Source: Lamellibrachia satsuma (taxonomy: Eukaryota > Annelida > Polychaeta > Sabellida > Siboglinidae). From it: DNA of 64,000 nt. A program made the translations under genes and the position numbers. Below are positions 20,779-39,852 of the stretch, in pieces. Every line of letters begins with the position of its first letter. Position 1 is the stretch's first letter. The DNA lies in NCBI GenBank assembly GCA_033239005.1, contig BSQZ01000009.1:4603252-4667251 (forward strand), given 5' to 3'. The notes under the pieces were generated by a model that had not been told where the DNA came from, did not search any database, and worked only from the letters and a program-made list of their open reading frames with translations.

Positions 20779-20961
20779 ATGGGTTCAAAAAGAAAGGCAT
20801 TTGGCAGTAAGAGGTCTGGATTTCATGGAAATATGTGGCAGGCCAGTAAGAAAAGAAAGACGGTCAAAGAAAGTACTAGTGCCAGTGGATTGAAAATCGG
20901 ATCAACATCAACAACACTGCCACAGGCTCCTAATTCAGAGACAAATGAGCCCACTGGATAC
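20779..20961 (+). pseudogene. N-terminal fragment of an unidentified, possibly transposon-encoded, protein (unit B copy)
   Basis: Same segment as 5583-5765 (MGSKRKAFGSKRSGFHG ...), with Leu-to-Pro and Asp-to-Asn changes near its end, then running into CA repeats. It is truncated by the microsatellite in both units, so truncation predates the duplication. Confidence 0.3.
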
Positions 20962-20964
20962 ATA

Positions 20965-21510
<546 letters not shown>

Positions 21511-21921
21511 CCACCCCCGTGTGGGGTTTTTTGCTTCTCGTGACATAGACACCAGGTAGAAGGTGCCTAAATAAACCCTGCTCCTGCTGAACATTAAAAC
21601 GTGTCGCTTGGTTGCTTCTGCTATTTATGATGTGTGCGTAGATAGTAACATTAAAGGTCACCAAGCTACTGAGATGATGTAAAATTCTTGTTTGCGTCTC
21701 GTCTGTCGTGTGCCAATGTCATACGTAGTGGTGATCAAGTCTACCAACATCGTATTTACAGGGGTAATATTAATAGATTGACAAGAGGACGAGCCTCGTA
21801 GAATATGCGTGAATGCGTGCCTGCGTGCGTGCGTGAGTGGTGTATGTAGTATTTTGTATATATTTTATTTGGTGTGCCAATGAATGTATGCCACCGTGTT
21901 TTAGCTGTTTCTCCGACAACT

Positions 21922-28976
<7,055 letters not shown>

Positions 28977-29152
28977 GGATGACGACGTGCACAAAGGAAG
29001 TTTACTGACTCGACTAGACAGAGCCAATGATGTGTTGATGCGCCTGTGTGTGCATATATACGTTCACACGTGCAAGTGAACCTATTCGGGGACATATAAC
29101 CTGGGTAAAATATACTTAGTGTGTAGCAGGACAATCAAGATTAATGAAAACT

Positions 29153-29316
29153 AGAATACAAAGTCAAACACATGACACCAGTATAAATAAACTAATCAAG
29201 TACTTGCTATTGTTTTTATTTCAATAATATAGTTAGAATACAAAGTCAAACACATGACACCAGTATAAATAAACTAGTCAAGTACTTGCTGTTGTTTTTA
29301 TTTCAATAATATAGTT
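29153..29316 (+). repeat. 82-bp tandem duplication containing the poly(A) signal of kinase copy B
   Basis: The segment starting AGAATACAAAGTCAAACAC at 29153 is repeated at 29235 with few changes. Each copy contains AATAAA (29186-29191 and 29268-29273). Unit A has a single copy. Confidence 0.9.
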
Positions 29317-29665
29317 ATCACTAAACATTATTTGAAACATGTCTGTTACATCAATCCAATGACTAAGGTTAGTAATGTCTTGTTAGAAGATACCGCTTGA
29401 CGTAATCATGAATCACCAAAACAATAAGTCACAAGCTTCTTATAGGATCCATCTGTCATTACTCCTATTCAAAGTCCCTTTTAATGTGTGAAATACCTAC
29501 TATGGAACCTATGTGAAAGCCACGAGAACACTACTGCACTGAAGAAGTGAGAAGTGTTAACATTGTTTAACCGCTGACCGCTCGCGCGTTAACACAGTCG
29601 CTATTAGGCAACGTTTTGAAACCAATCACGGGCTATGTCAGAATTGAAGGATATCAAGTTTGGTA

Positions 29666-30889
29666 ATGTTTTTGTCTGAAAACTGAGGTGTGATTTTCAC
29701 TAATTTCACTCAGAACGTAGGTTAATTGATGCTTTATTGATGTGTCTGATGGGTAAAGGAAGTCGCAGAACACATTGTCCAACGGGCCACCAATGGATTG
29801 TGTTTTCACCTCAGTAACATTATAACCTATAGACCCCTATTATGTTAGATATATTTTTATTAACGATGTTCGCGAACATTCAGCTGCCTTGAAGGTTGAC
29901 ATTTACAAACAAATCACAACTGTAAACAATCCAATGTTTTCTTTGTACGGCCCTGGACATGCATACAACATTACGTCTTCATGTTGCGTTGCGTTTGTCT
30001 GTGCAAGGAATTATAGGTCTTAACTAGACGTAGCATTGATGTAAACCAAATGTGAAGTCTGCTGATCAGCTGAGATGTTGCCGCCGGCGTCATTGGTTGG
30101 TTTATTGATCACTATGTGTCGCCACTGTTACGGCTGCGAGACTGTTTCGTCCGAGAAAAAGGTAAAGTAAAGTAAAAGGTGGTAGTGATTAAGCACAACA
30201 AGATAATACTATCGAAAACAAACTGCTGAAGGCGTGGTAATGGTAAAAGATACAACACTAGTAGGCAACATAACAATTATTCAGTAAACGTGAAGTAGCT
30301 ACAGTCGTGAAACCGTAGGACAACATAGGGGCAAGTAGCAAGTTGGCACTTCTCGATAAAGTGTGTATGAGAGTTCTTGCAGAAATTATAAAGCGTGTAC
30401 GTCGCTGATACGTGAAGGATGTGTGGCATCCGACTGAAAGAACACACGGAAGAAGTAGAGGAATTAACTATAAGAAAGTTCCCAAGAACGGAATGAAAAC
30501 ATACCAGTGCACCACGCAGGATTATGATGGAAGGTAAGAGACACGAAACGCCGTTGGTTCCTTCTATCTGGTAAAAGAAGTCAAAGATCCCTTACAGGGA
30601 AATGGAGAAACATGTCATCATAGAACTGTTGATCTCGATCTCTAAACTCATTACTACTCCCCCGTTTATATGTGACCAACTGCTTAGGGAGTATCTCACC
30701 AAGCATCAAGCAATGTCCGTACATTGTCCATATAAGTTCAACTACCTGACGAATAACCACAGCGGTCAACAAAACCTCAGCAATATACCTCCATCGAGAT
30801 TTTTAAAGAGACAATGCGTTGAGGGAAATCTTGTACCGCTCAAATATTCATTATTAGGAATATCGTGGAACGATCCAACGAATGACAGA
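29666..30889. other. Intergenic, no gene seen
   Basis: Sequence downstream of the duplication. Parts after about 30440 may belong to the decayed LINE that follows, but I could align nothing with confidence before 30890. Open frames at 30581-30898 have no recognisable motif. Confidence 0.45.
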
Positions 30890-31840
30890 CCTCTCTAGTG
30901 GTAAACTTTGAAGAACTCCAACAAAATTTAACAGGAAAAAACATACATTTTAACCACTACAGTAACACATGGTTGCATACTTCACCTATCTTGTTTGGAA
31001 TCGTCTCGGATTTTGTAATGATGTGGACTGAGGAAAAAAAATCGGGAATAGACTGGACAGATGAAAAAGTGCTGGGAGACTTGGATTTTGCTGATTACAT
31101 CTGCCTGTTGAACAGTTCAATTGATGAATTGCAAATCAAGACAGATAGTTTGTCAAGCAAGGCAAAATAAGTATCTGCATCAATGCCCCGATACTGAAAT
31201 CATGAAGGCAAAGTGTGATAGAAAACCACTTTTATTTAACAACAAGGCCCTTGCAGACGTGGATTGTTTCACCTACCTTGGTAATACAATGTCCTAAGAT
31301 GGACACTGTTATATCAAGAACATGCTTGGAAAGCCACTGGGAGCATTTCAACTCACCAAAAATTGGAGGTCTATGGTATCAATACAAACGCCAAAATAAG
31401 ATCTTCAACATGCCCGTTCATTTAGACCTGTGGTTCTCTGTTGCTCTGAAACATGGAAAACAAACTAGCAAATTGAACGGAAACTAGCAAGTTGACCAGA
31501 CCACATGCTTGCGCAGATTTCTAAACACCAACGAGGAAGTCATTAAAGGAGCAAATGCAGAGCCGTCAAGTCAACAATTTTGAAAAGAAGATGGAGATAT
31601 TTGGCCCATGTCATTAGCAGGTGTGGGACTGGACACCACCTGTGTCAAAGCAGGTGTGGGACTGGACATCACCTGGAGAAAGGAAAAGAGGACACCAAAA
31701 AGAAACATACCAACGAACTATTGCAGGGAAGCACAAGCCCAGAAAATAAAGACACAGAGCACAGAAAGAATTGTTAAAGATATAAATGGATAGCGTCGAT
31801 TGCTCTATGCCTTGTGTGCTGTTAATGGGGTGAGTAAGTA
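30890..31840 (+). pseudogene. Decayed non-LTR retrotransposon of a second family (RT and C-terminal region)
   Basis: Several frames and stops are needed to read it. SPILFGIVSDFVMMW is followed by LGDLDFADYICLLNSS, which is the family's LDFADD(I/L)xLL block with the second catalytic Asp changed to Tyr. Next comes DVDCFTYLGNTMS in a shifted frame, the typical thumb segment, then WRYLAHVIS and a final RRLLYALCAVNGVSK. These are the landmarks of the LINE group whose C-terminus carries a GKRKRGRP-type motif. The active site is mutated and multiple frameshifts exist, so the copy is dead. It is unrelated to the CR1/jockey-like LINE in unit A. Confidence 0.75.
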
Positions 31841-32159
31841 ATGCATTGAAACGATTGTATTACTGATAATGTTAGAAGTGGATTGATGTATGGGGACACT
31901 TTCATGACTTTATTCAAAGTGGAGATGTTGTTTCTCTAACATGCCATTGTACTAATGTTCCGATTTTTAAGTTTTCGGGCTTTTCCAATTTGCCCATTTT
32001 CTGTACGATAAATGAGTGAACTTATGAAAATATTGTTCTTTATTTGGTCATTCGACGCTTCTGGTCATTTTTGAAAGGTCTTCTACCAGGGACCTTTTGC
32101 ATACAGCACACCTTTTTCTCAGCAGATTTGTCTGTTCAGTCCCCTACTTGTACAGTAAA

Positions 32160-33895
32160 CAACGGTGTACCTACACCGTGTGTACCATACTACGTGTTTA
32201 CCTACAACGGTGTACCTACAGCGTGTGTACCTACAACGTGTGTACCTACAACGTGTGTACCTACAACGGTGTACCTACTGCGTGTGTACCTACAACGCGT
32301 GTACCTACAACGGTGTACCTACACCGTGTGTACCTACGACAGTGTACCTACAACGTATGTACCTACAACGGTGTACCTACAACGTGTGTACCTACAACGC
32401 GTGTACCTACAACGTGTGTACCTACAACGGTGTACCTACAGCGTGTGTACCTACAACGCGTGTACCTACAACGTGTGTACCTACAACGTGTGTACCTACA
32501 ACGGTGTACCTACAACGGTGTACCTACAACGTGTGTACCTACAACGCGTGTACCTACAACGTGTGTACCTACAACGTGTGTACCTACAGCGTGTGTACCT
32601 ACAACGCGTGTACCTACAACGTGTGTACCTACAACGTGTCTACCTACAACGGTGTACCTACAGCGTGTGTACCTACAACGCGTGTACCTACAACGGTGTA
32701 CCTACAGCGTGTGTACCTACAGCGTGTGTACCTACAACATGTGTACCTACAACGGTGTGCCTACAGCGTGTGTACCTACAACGCGTGTACCTACAACGGT
32801 GTACCTACAACGTTTGTACCTACGACAGTGTACCTACAACGTATGTACCTACAACGGTGTACCTACAACGTGTGTACTTACAACGCGTGTACCTACAACG
32901 TGTGTACCTACAACGGTGTACCTACAGCGTGTGTACCTACAACGCGTGTACCTACAACGTGTGTACCTACAACGTGTGTACCTACAACGGTGTACCTACA
33001 ACGGTGTACCTACAACGTGTGTACCTACAACGGTGTATCTGCAATGGTGTACCTACAACGGTGTACCTACAACGTGTGTACCTACAACGATGTACCTGCA
33101 ATGGTGTACCTAAAACGGTGTACCTACAACGTGTGTACCTACAACGGTGTACCTACAATGGTGTACCTACAACGTGTGTACCTACAACGCGTGTACCTAC
33201 AACGTGTGTACCTACAACGTGTGTACCTACAACGGTGTACCTACAACGGTGTACCTACAACGTGTGTACCTACAACGCGTGTACCTACAACGTGTGTACC
33301 TACAACGTGTGTACCTACAGCGTGTGTACCTACAACGCGTGTACCTACAACGTGTGTACCTACAACGTGTCTACCTACAACGGTGTACCTACAGCGTGTG
33401 TACCTACAACGCGTGTACCTACAACGGTGTACCTACAGCGTGTGTACCTACAACGTGTGTACCTACAACATGTGTACCTACAACGGTGTGCCTACAGCGT
33501 GTGTACCTACAACGCGTGTACCTACAACGGTGTACCTACAACGTTTGTACCTACGACAGTGTACCTACAACGGTGTACCTACAACGTGTGTACTTACAAC
33601 GCGTGTACCTACAACGTGTGTACCTACAACGGTGTACCTACAGCGTGTGTACCTACAACGCGTGTACCTACAACGTGTGTACCTACAACGTGTGTACCTA
33701 CAACGGTGTACCTACAACGGTGTACCTACAACGTGTGTACCTACAACGGTGTATCTGCAATGGTGTACCTACAATGGTGTACCTACAACGTGTGTACCTA
33801 CAACGATGTACCTGCAATGGTGTACCTAAAACGGTGTACCTACAACGTGTGTACCTACAACGGTGTACCTACAATGGTGTACCTACAACGTGTGT
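32160..33895. repeat. 1.7 kb minisatellite of mixed 14- and 15-bp units with higher-order structure
   Basis: Units of the type GTGTACCTACAAC with either GT, GC or G between them alternate as 15-mers and 14-mers. Diagnostic variants (TACCTACGACAGTG at 32331, 32817 and 33548; ACTTACAACGCG near 32876 and 33591) reveal longer repeats of about 485 and 731 bp, so blocks of units were copied together. The unit lacks stop codons in any plus frame, so all three frames stay open for hundreds of codons. I do not treat these frames as genes. Confidence 0.95.
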
Positions 33896-35230
33896 ATTAA
33901 TAAGGAGGTTCAGCGCGCCAAACGTGTGACTTGTAACGTGTGCAGTAGAAGTTGTAAATTACTTTACCGATGTTGGATTTTTCCTGTAGATTCTCTGTGC
34001 TGTTTCTTCCCGTACATATTCTCGACATGTGGAAGCGGATATATCCATATGCTACAAGTTGTAAGTTCGTTGTAATTTTGTGGCGTTTCAACCTTTGGGT
34101 AATGCCTAAAATAAAATATCACACTATTCGACGCAAATGTTTCGCTTCCGAGACCGCGTGTGTTTTAGGAGTGAATCATTTTGTATTTCGCTCCTAACGC
34201 CGGCAACACAACAGTATTAATCTAAGCTGATAAATCTATTTCACAGTGTATTTATTTGTATAAACACGTGAAACAGTTAACTTAGGGTCCTACATATATA
34301 AAATGGCCAACTCACAACGATGTCAAAACATGTTAGTGTTTACTTGTAAAGCAAACGTTTACATATGTTACTTGCAACAGAAAAGATACAGACAAACCCA
34401 ACTGCAAGTTTTCAACCAGCATACGTCAGAATACGATGTTACGTTGGCGGTCGTTTCGTTACGATTTACGAGTTATATGCCTACTAATATCGAGTTGTTG
34501 AAGCTCTTAATTCGTAACATTTGAGACTTGTACGTGTATGTCACATCTTCTACGGGGTACGGTACAAGTTTGAACCTTTCTAATGTCATTCGGTGACATA
34601 GAAAGAAAGAGTTCGTGCCGTTCGTTCGTTCGCTCGTTTGTGTGGCGAAGAATTTCCACATGTCGAGCTCAACATCGTAGTGTAGTTCCATCACCAATAA
34701 GTATTCACCGCTTTCCATAGAAATTATTGCCCTTTTTCTTCATAATACCATACAACATAATACCATACAACATACAACATAATACCATACAACATAATAC
34801 CATACAACACATCCACATGCTTTTTAAATGTTATCAGTGTCTGTTTTGTTTATTCATGATGGCGAAGGTCACGGTGGCTAATATCAATGTGTTCAAGATA
34901 GCGACTACATATTGTATGGTACATGAACCACGTTATCAGTTAGCTGATGGACATGTCTTATTTGTGACATGTGTGTTGTATTGAGACAGGTATCTGTCGC
35001 GCCTAATACCTTTACTTGTGCTTGTTCCATCCGCTCGCTAAGTTTGTCTCTGCTTTGCCGACCACCCCCACGCCCCCTCACTCACCCCACTCCTCCCCTC
35101 ACTCACCCCAACCCCCTCCCTCACTCACCCCCACTCCTCCCCCTAAGAGATCCTAAGTACGCCACTGAGTGTGTTACCATTAAGCCACAACTCATTCTAT
35201 CAACATATCGCACACATCCACCAGACTGAT
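33896..35230. other. Intergenic with short repeats
   Basis: Contains a CATAATACCATACAA-type repeat at about 34735-34810 and a C-rich ACTCACCCC-type run at about 35065-35145. A hAT-like MITE end (GATCCTAAGTACGCCACTG) is at 35149-35167. No gene seen. Confidence 0.55.
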
Positions 35231-35645
35231 TGAAATAATGTAAAGATTATCAACAATCTCTTGAAATAATGTAAAGATTATCAACAATCTCTTGAAATAA
35301 TGTAAAGATTATCAACAATATCTTGAAATAATGTAAATATTATCAACAATATCTTGAAATAATGTAAAGATTATCAACAATCTCTTGAAATTATGTAAAG
35401 ATTATCGACAATCTCTTGAAATAATGTAAAGATTATCGACAATCTCTTGAAATAATGTAAAGATTATCGACAATCTCTTGAAATAATGTAAAGATTATCG
35501 ACAATCTCTTGAAATAATGTAAAGATTATCAACAATCTCTTGAAATAATGTAAAGATTATCGACAATCTCTTGAAATAATGTAAAGATTATCGACAATAT
35601 CTTGAAATTATGTAAAGATTATCGACAATCTCTTGAAATAATGTG
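35231..35645. repeat. 31-bp minisatellite, about 13 copies
   Basis: The unit TTGAAATAATGTAAAGATTA plus TCAACAATCTC (or TCGACAATCTC) repeats about 13 times. An A/G variant distinguishes two unit types, which occur in blocks. Confidence 0.95.
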
Positions 35646-35924
35646 GAAACATATCAATTATTCACAACTCTGATAGGCCTACAGATCAGAAAGGGTTGGG
35701 ACGCTGTGTGGACATTGGAAAACATGTATAAAACTATTGATAAAGCCCACAACATGAATTGTTATATTACTTCTAATGCCAAGAACTTTTATATGTATGA
35801 ACAATTAATGCCAGATGTTGAAGTGTCGTCATTTGAATTCCCGCCATTGTCAGAACAGACGACCCATCAAGAGCCGCGCCATAAACGCGGCGCGAGAACG
35901 AGGCTGTCGCGGACAGATGTTTAG
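35643..35924 (+). other. Unidentified 93-codon ORF next to the 31-bp repeat
   Basis: The frame starts in the last repeat unit and contains GWDAVWTLENMYKTIDKAHN and YMYEQLMPDVEVSSFEFPP, with a composition like real protein. I recognise no family. It may be a mobile-element relic. Confidence 0.2.
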
Positions 35925-35939
35925 TCGCAATCAATCCTA

Positions 35940-36084
35940 CTTTTTAGACGGCCGTGTGACGCGCTTTGTGTGCAACTGTTTGTTTTTGTCGGTATATACC
36001 CAGAGTGGACCGCTCCCCGACAGCACTGCCAGCTTGGCTACAACACCGAGAACCCACTGGACGCGACAGGGACGAACCGAGCAG
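35940..36084 (+). promoter_or_regulatory. Candidate promoter and 5' UTR exon of the BTB gene
   Basis: A CpG-rich stretch (about 35860-36085) ends in a consensus splice donor, GAGCAG followed by GTAAGTGAC at 36085. The next plus-strand acceptor that fits is TTGCAG at 39850, directly before the BTB start codon. Because the ATG lies only two bases inside that exon, a non-coding upstream exon is required. This is the best candidate. Its 5' end is not defined. Confidence 0.4.
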
Positions 36085-38212
36085 GTAAGTGACGGCAGTT
36101 TGTTGTGACACCAATTTTTATTCCTACACGTGGCTGTGTTTACTGCGCACAGCTAGGCTTAGGCGCGTCAACGTTTGACAGCGCGCCAAGTGCGTCGTAT
36201 TTTCTTTCGTGCACAAAGGAAACTTGCCATCGGCCGTGGGAGCGCCAACTGCGCTCGGGTGTGGCGCATAAATAGAGCATGTTCACGCCGACTAGATGTA
36301 AGACAAACTTAATTTTACAACAAATAGCAGTGTGGATACTTCCCTTATTGAACATTTGTTGGCCGACACGTGGCGTGGTTCTTAGCTCGTATAAGTAATC
36401 GTATATGTAAATCCAGTCCAAATAATTATTTTATATTCTGACATGCATAGTTTACTGTACCGATTCTAATATGGGTGAAATAAATGTTACGAGTTAAGAC
36501 CATTTAAGTTTTTGTACGACTTGGACGATTAATGATGACGCATACCTGAAAGGTCAATATAGATAACCCCCTGCCCCAGGCTATGCCGGCGGCCTCGACA
36601 CATTGGCCTCAAATTCATCGTCGAAGTATCGAGCTACAGAGGTGATCCCAAGTGCCTAACGTGTTTGTACTTCGTGACTTGCCGAATGTATACCGAAAGT
36701 TTAATTAGGTGACATGCATGGTGTGCGGCCCCGTAACTAAGTGCATTGCGTGTCCAGGGTGTTTAATCTTGCCAACCCGTGAAATGTATATAGGTTCTAC
36801 TTGTAAAAAACAGAACGATATTTAACGACTTGCGAAATGGAGTCCTAAATCACGTCCAGGTGGCGTCCATGTGTAATTATGTGAACATTTAGAGGGTTTA
36901 TCGCGTATCATACGTGTTCGTTTATTCAAGTCGCACGCACACACGCAAATATGCACCACCATCACCAGCAGCACCACCACTACCACCACCACCACCACCA
37001 CTACAAAAACAACAACAACAATAACAACAACTACTATTACTATTATAACAACAACCACTACCACCACAACTACCGCAACCACAACAAAAACAACATCAAC
37101 ATCAACAACACCAGCATTAACCACAACAACCACTACCACCATACATATACGTCACATCCCCCGGACATATCGCGTGATATAAACATATGCCTGTTCGTCC
37201 ATAGCATTTATCTCTGATGACCTGGCGCCAGTTGTATTGTCCCTCATATAATATGTGCACCGAGATGGCTGATGGTTGTACTACTCCGTGCATGTAGTGT
37301 TCCGACGGCTGTCTAGATAACTTTCCAGATACGATATGCACAGTAGGTTTTGAACTTGCACGACGATGACCGGTCGTGTAGATGCATTACTAAAACATGT
37401 GTCCGTGTTACTGTTATCTCCCGCAGCGATATCACTCGTCGGCGTAACGGTAGACAGAAGATAATAAACAATTTCCGTCCTGTGTTATTACGACAATCCC
37501 ACGGCAGTGCAGTGCAGTGCTGTGCAGTTCTATTATATTATAATTGCACTGATTTTTTTCTAATTTACACTGTTTTTGTTCTCTCTCACACACCAACGGA
37601 ATGAAATGCAGAAGGCATGTATTGTATTTAGAGGGAAAACTAGCCACAAGTGGCTTAACCTGACCTCATTGATCACGATCGTTACAAAGATCAAAGATCT
37701 TGATTCTGGTGATACTGTTGTCATCTTTGTTGGATCTACCCTGACGAAACGTGGAATTGGACCTCGGCTAAATGTTGACATCAACCATTGCGATGTATTG
37801 ATAAAACTGCTTTTTGTTTATTAATGTTACATTTCACAATCCATATCCTTTAATACGCAGGAAGCTAAGCATAGTTTACTTGACGAAACACCAGCATCGT
37901 TTTATGTTACTCTCGGTCACGTATACGCGATTATATTTTTTAAATACAAACGATATAAAATATGTATATTTTACGGGGAATCGACCAGGGTTTGATGTAG
38001 ACAGAACCCGTTGATGATGCGAGGGTGGGGCAGGATTTCGAATCCACTTTCTTCCTTTCGAAGTTTGTGCAATTTCGTGCACTCCACATTACCCCAGTTC
38101 GCCAGCGTTACACTTACAATCGGGCGTTACACTTACAATCGTATTCAGCGGAATGTTAATTATCACCCGCTCGTGACAAGGAAACCGGGATTACGTACCA
38201 GTGTCACAGGAA

Positions 38213-38499
38213 CTCGAGCACATCTAAATCTGAGCTTAATATGTCAAAGTTGTAACATTGTTTTTTACCCCCTACTTCTGGTACAGTGTCACGGGCTAAA
38301 AGTGGAACCGTCCCAGAACGGTGCTGGGTTATTGGACTATGAATTTGAATATTGGCCCGACTAAAGACCCTTCACACACTCTTGTCCTCCCTTCTGAGAT
38401 CCCCCATCCTAAATTCGTATATGGGTCAGAAGTAGGCGGTCAAAGCGATGTTACAACTTTTACATGTTAAGCTCAGATTTGACACAGGTGTATACTCGT
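38213..38499. repeat. Long imperfect inverted repeat, MITE-like
   Basis: The arms 38213-38288 and 38421-38499 are reverse complements over about 75 bp with scattered changes, for example AAATCTGAGCTTAA against TTAAGCTCAGATTT. A loop of about 130 bp separates them. No target-site duplication is clear. Confidence 0.75.
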
Positions 38500-38618
38500 T
38501 CTCCATCTTGCATCACATTACATCACATCACATTACATTACGGATAAGTCTCAATACAGGCCATGCCGGATTTAAATACCCGATTCCCGGCAGACTTGTT
38601 GGCAAGCCACAAACTGGC

Positions 38619-38835
38619 AAGTCGAGTCTAGTCTCAAGTCAATGACCTCCAAGTCCAAGTCATGTCACAATGTACAAGTCGAGTCTAGTCTCAAGTCAAT
38701 GACCTCCAAGTCCAAGTCATGTCACAATGTACAAGTCGAGTCTAGTCTCAAGTCAATGACCTCCAAGTCCAAGTCATGTCACAATGTACAAGTCGAGTCT
38801 AGTCTCAAGTCAATGACTTCCAAGTCCAAGTCAGT
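38619..38835. repeat. 57-bp tandem repeat rich in CAAGTC
   Basis: More than three near-identical 57-bp units containing ATGACCTCCAAGTCCAAGTC. The period is a multiple of three, hence an artefactual repeated peptide frame. Related AAGTC-rich sequence occurs at 39085-39170 and 47735-47795. Confidence 0.92.
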
Positions 38836-39449
38836 CTCGAGTCATTTCTCTGAATTCCAAGCCAAATCAAAGTGGGCGACTTCAGTCTAACGCGAGTCAG
38901 CCCCAGGTCACCAGGGTTCACCAATCGCCACGAATGTTGAGCGGAAAATTTAGGCGGACACTGCCTCGCCAAAACATTAGCCTATCGTACGAGTAGGGGT
39001 ACTTAATAAGTTCTGTATTCAGTGCGGCCTATCACAACAACAATCATGGTTTCGTTTTGCGTACGGTTCGAGAATCCAGACTTGTTTGCATGTCACAAAC
39101 TGGCAAGTCAATTCTCAAGTCAATGACCTAGTCAAGTGCAAGTCAAGTCAAATTGGGCGTCTCGAGTCTGAATTTCGCCTACTTCTGGCACGGTCCTAGT
39201 TCTGGCCAGTGACATCGGTTCTATCGGACTCAACGGCTTACACCCTGCGTACAGTTAAAAACAGGTTGATGGTTAAGGTTATTTTATTCGCATAAAATTG
39301 TACCTTTCGTTCGGGCGGTCTGTGGCCGTTAGTCAGGACTGTGGACCGTGTCCGCTCACGCTGTCAGTGCCGTTCCCGACAAGTTGCACGGCGTTGACCT
39401 TAGTTACGGAAAGGATGTGGTTTAGCAACATCAAACACGGGGGAGATTA

Positions 39450-39838
39450 TTCGGAAACAGAATAAAAGTGTATAAAACATTGAATGGTTATGACGGTATT
39501 GAACACTATTTGTGTAAGTTAGTAAAATTACAGGGTAGATCGGATAGAAGCAGGTATTCATTATCATAGTGGTCGATAAATGAATGAACAAATTATTTAC
39601 TGAATGTGTTATTGCTGTGAATAATGTTTAAAGACAAACTTTATTTTCTATTGATATCTGATAAAGTCAGGTCGTACGTAGATGTAAAATTGTAGGATTC
39701 TCGATATGCCAATGGTTCCTTTGTCCACTTGCAATCTGGAGGGAGCTTTATATGAAACTGTTGTTAGATCTTGTTAATCTGGTTAAATCTTGCTAAGTTA
39801 AATCTAGTTGTTACGTATTGTTAGATCTTGTAAAAACT
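39450..39838 (+). mobile_element. Degenerate LINE 3' end adjoining the BTB acceptor
   Basis: AAGTGTATAAAACATTGAATGG aligns with the LINE codons VFKIVNGYE. About 39681-39760 matches the LINE 3' UTR (TTCTCGATATGCCAATGG, TCCTTTGTCCACTTGCAATC). A variable tail of TCTTGTTAAA-like units then runs to about 39838. The tail ends roughly a dozen bases before the AG of the first BTB coding exon. Confidence 0.85.
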
Positions 39839-39852
39839 TACATGTTGCAGCG

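Larger units (their letters stand above)
36085..39449 (+). other. Presumed first intron of the BTB gene
   Basis: Non-coding, with a CAC/AAC trinucleotide stretch (36951-37140), an inverted repeat (38213-38499) and AAGTC-rich tandem repeats (38590-38870, 39085-39170). The 82-codon frame at 37576-37824 shows no recognisable motif. Confidence 0.45.

Noticed and set aside
32044..33900. 618-, 554- and 338-codon plus frames
   Set aside because: They are three phases of one minisatellite that has no stop codon in its unit. Frame openness follows from the repeat and is not evidence of a gene.
36822..37142. Val-rich minus ORF
   Set aside because: It is antisense translation of CAC/AAC trinucleotide repeats in the presumed BTB first intron.
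39060..39080. tRNA B-box-like string GGTTCGAGAATCC
   Set aside because: It has two extra bases within the box, and no matching A box or cloverleaf can be drawn around it.
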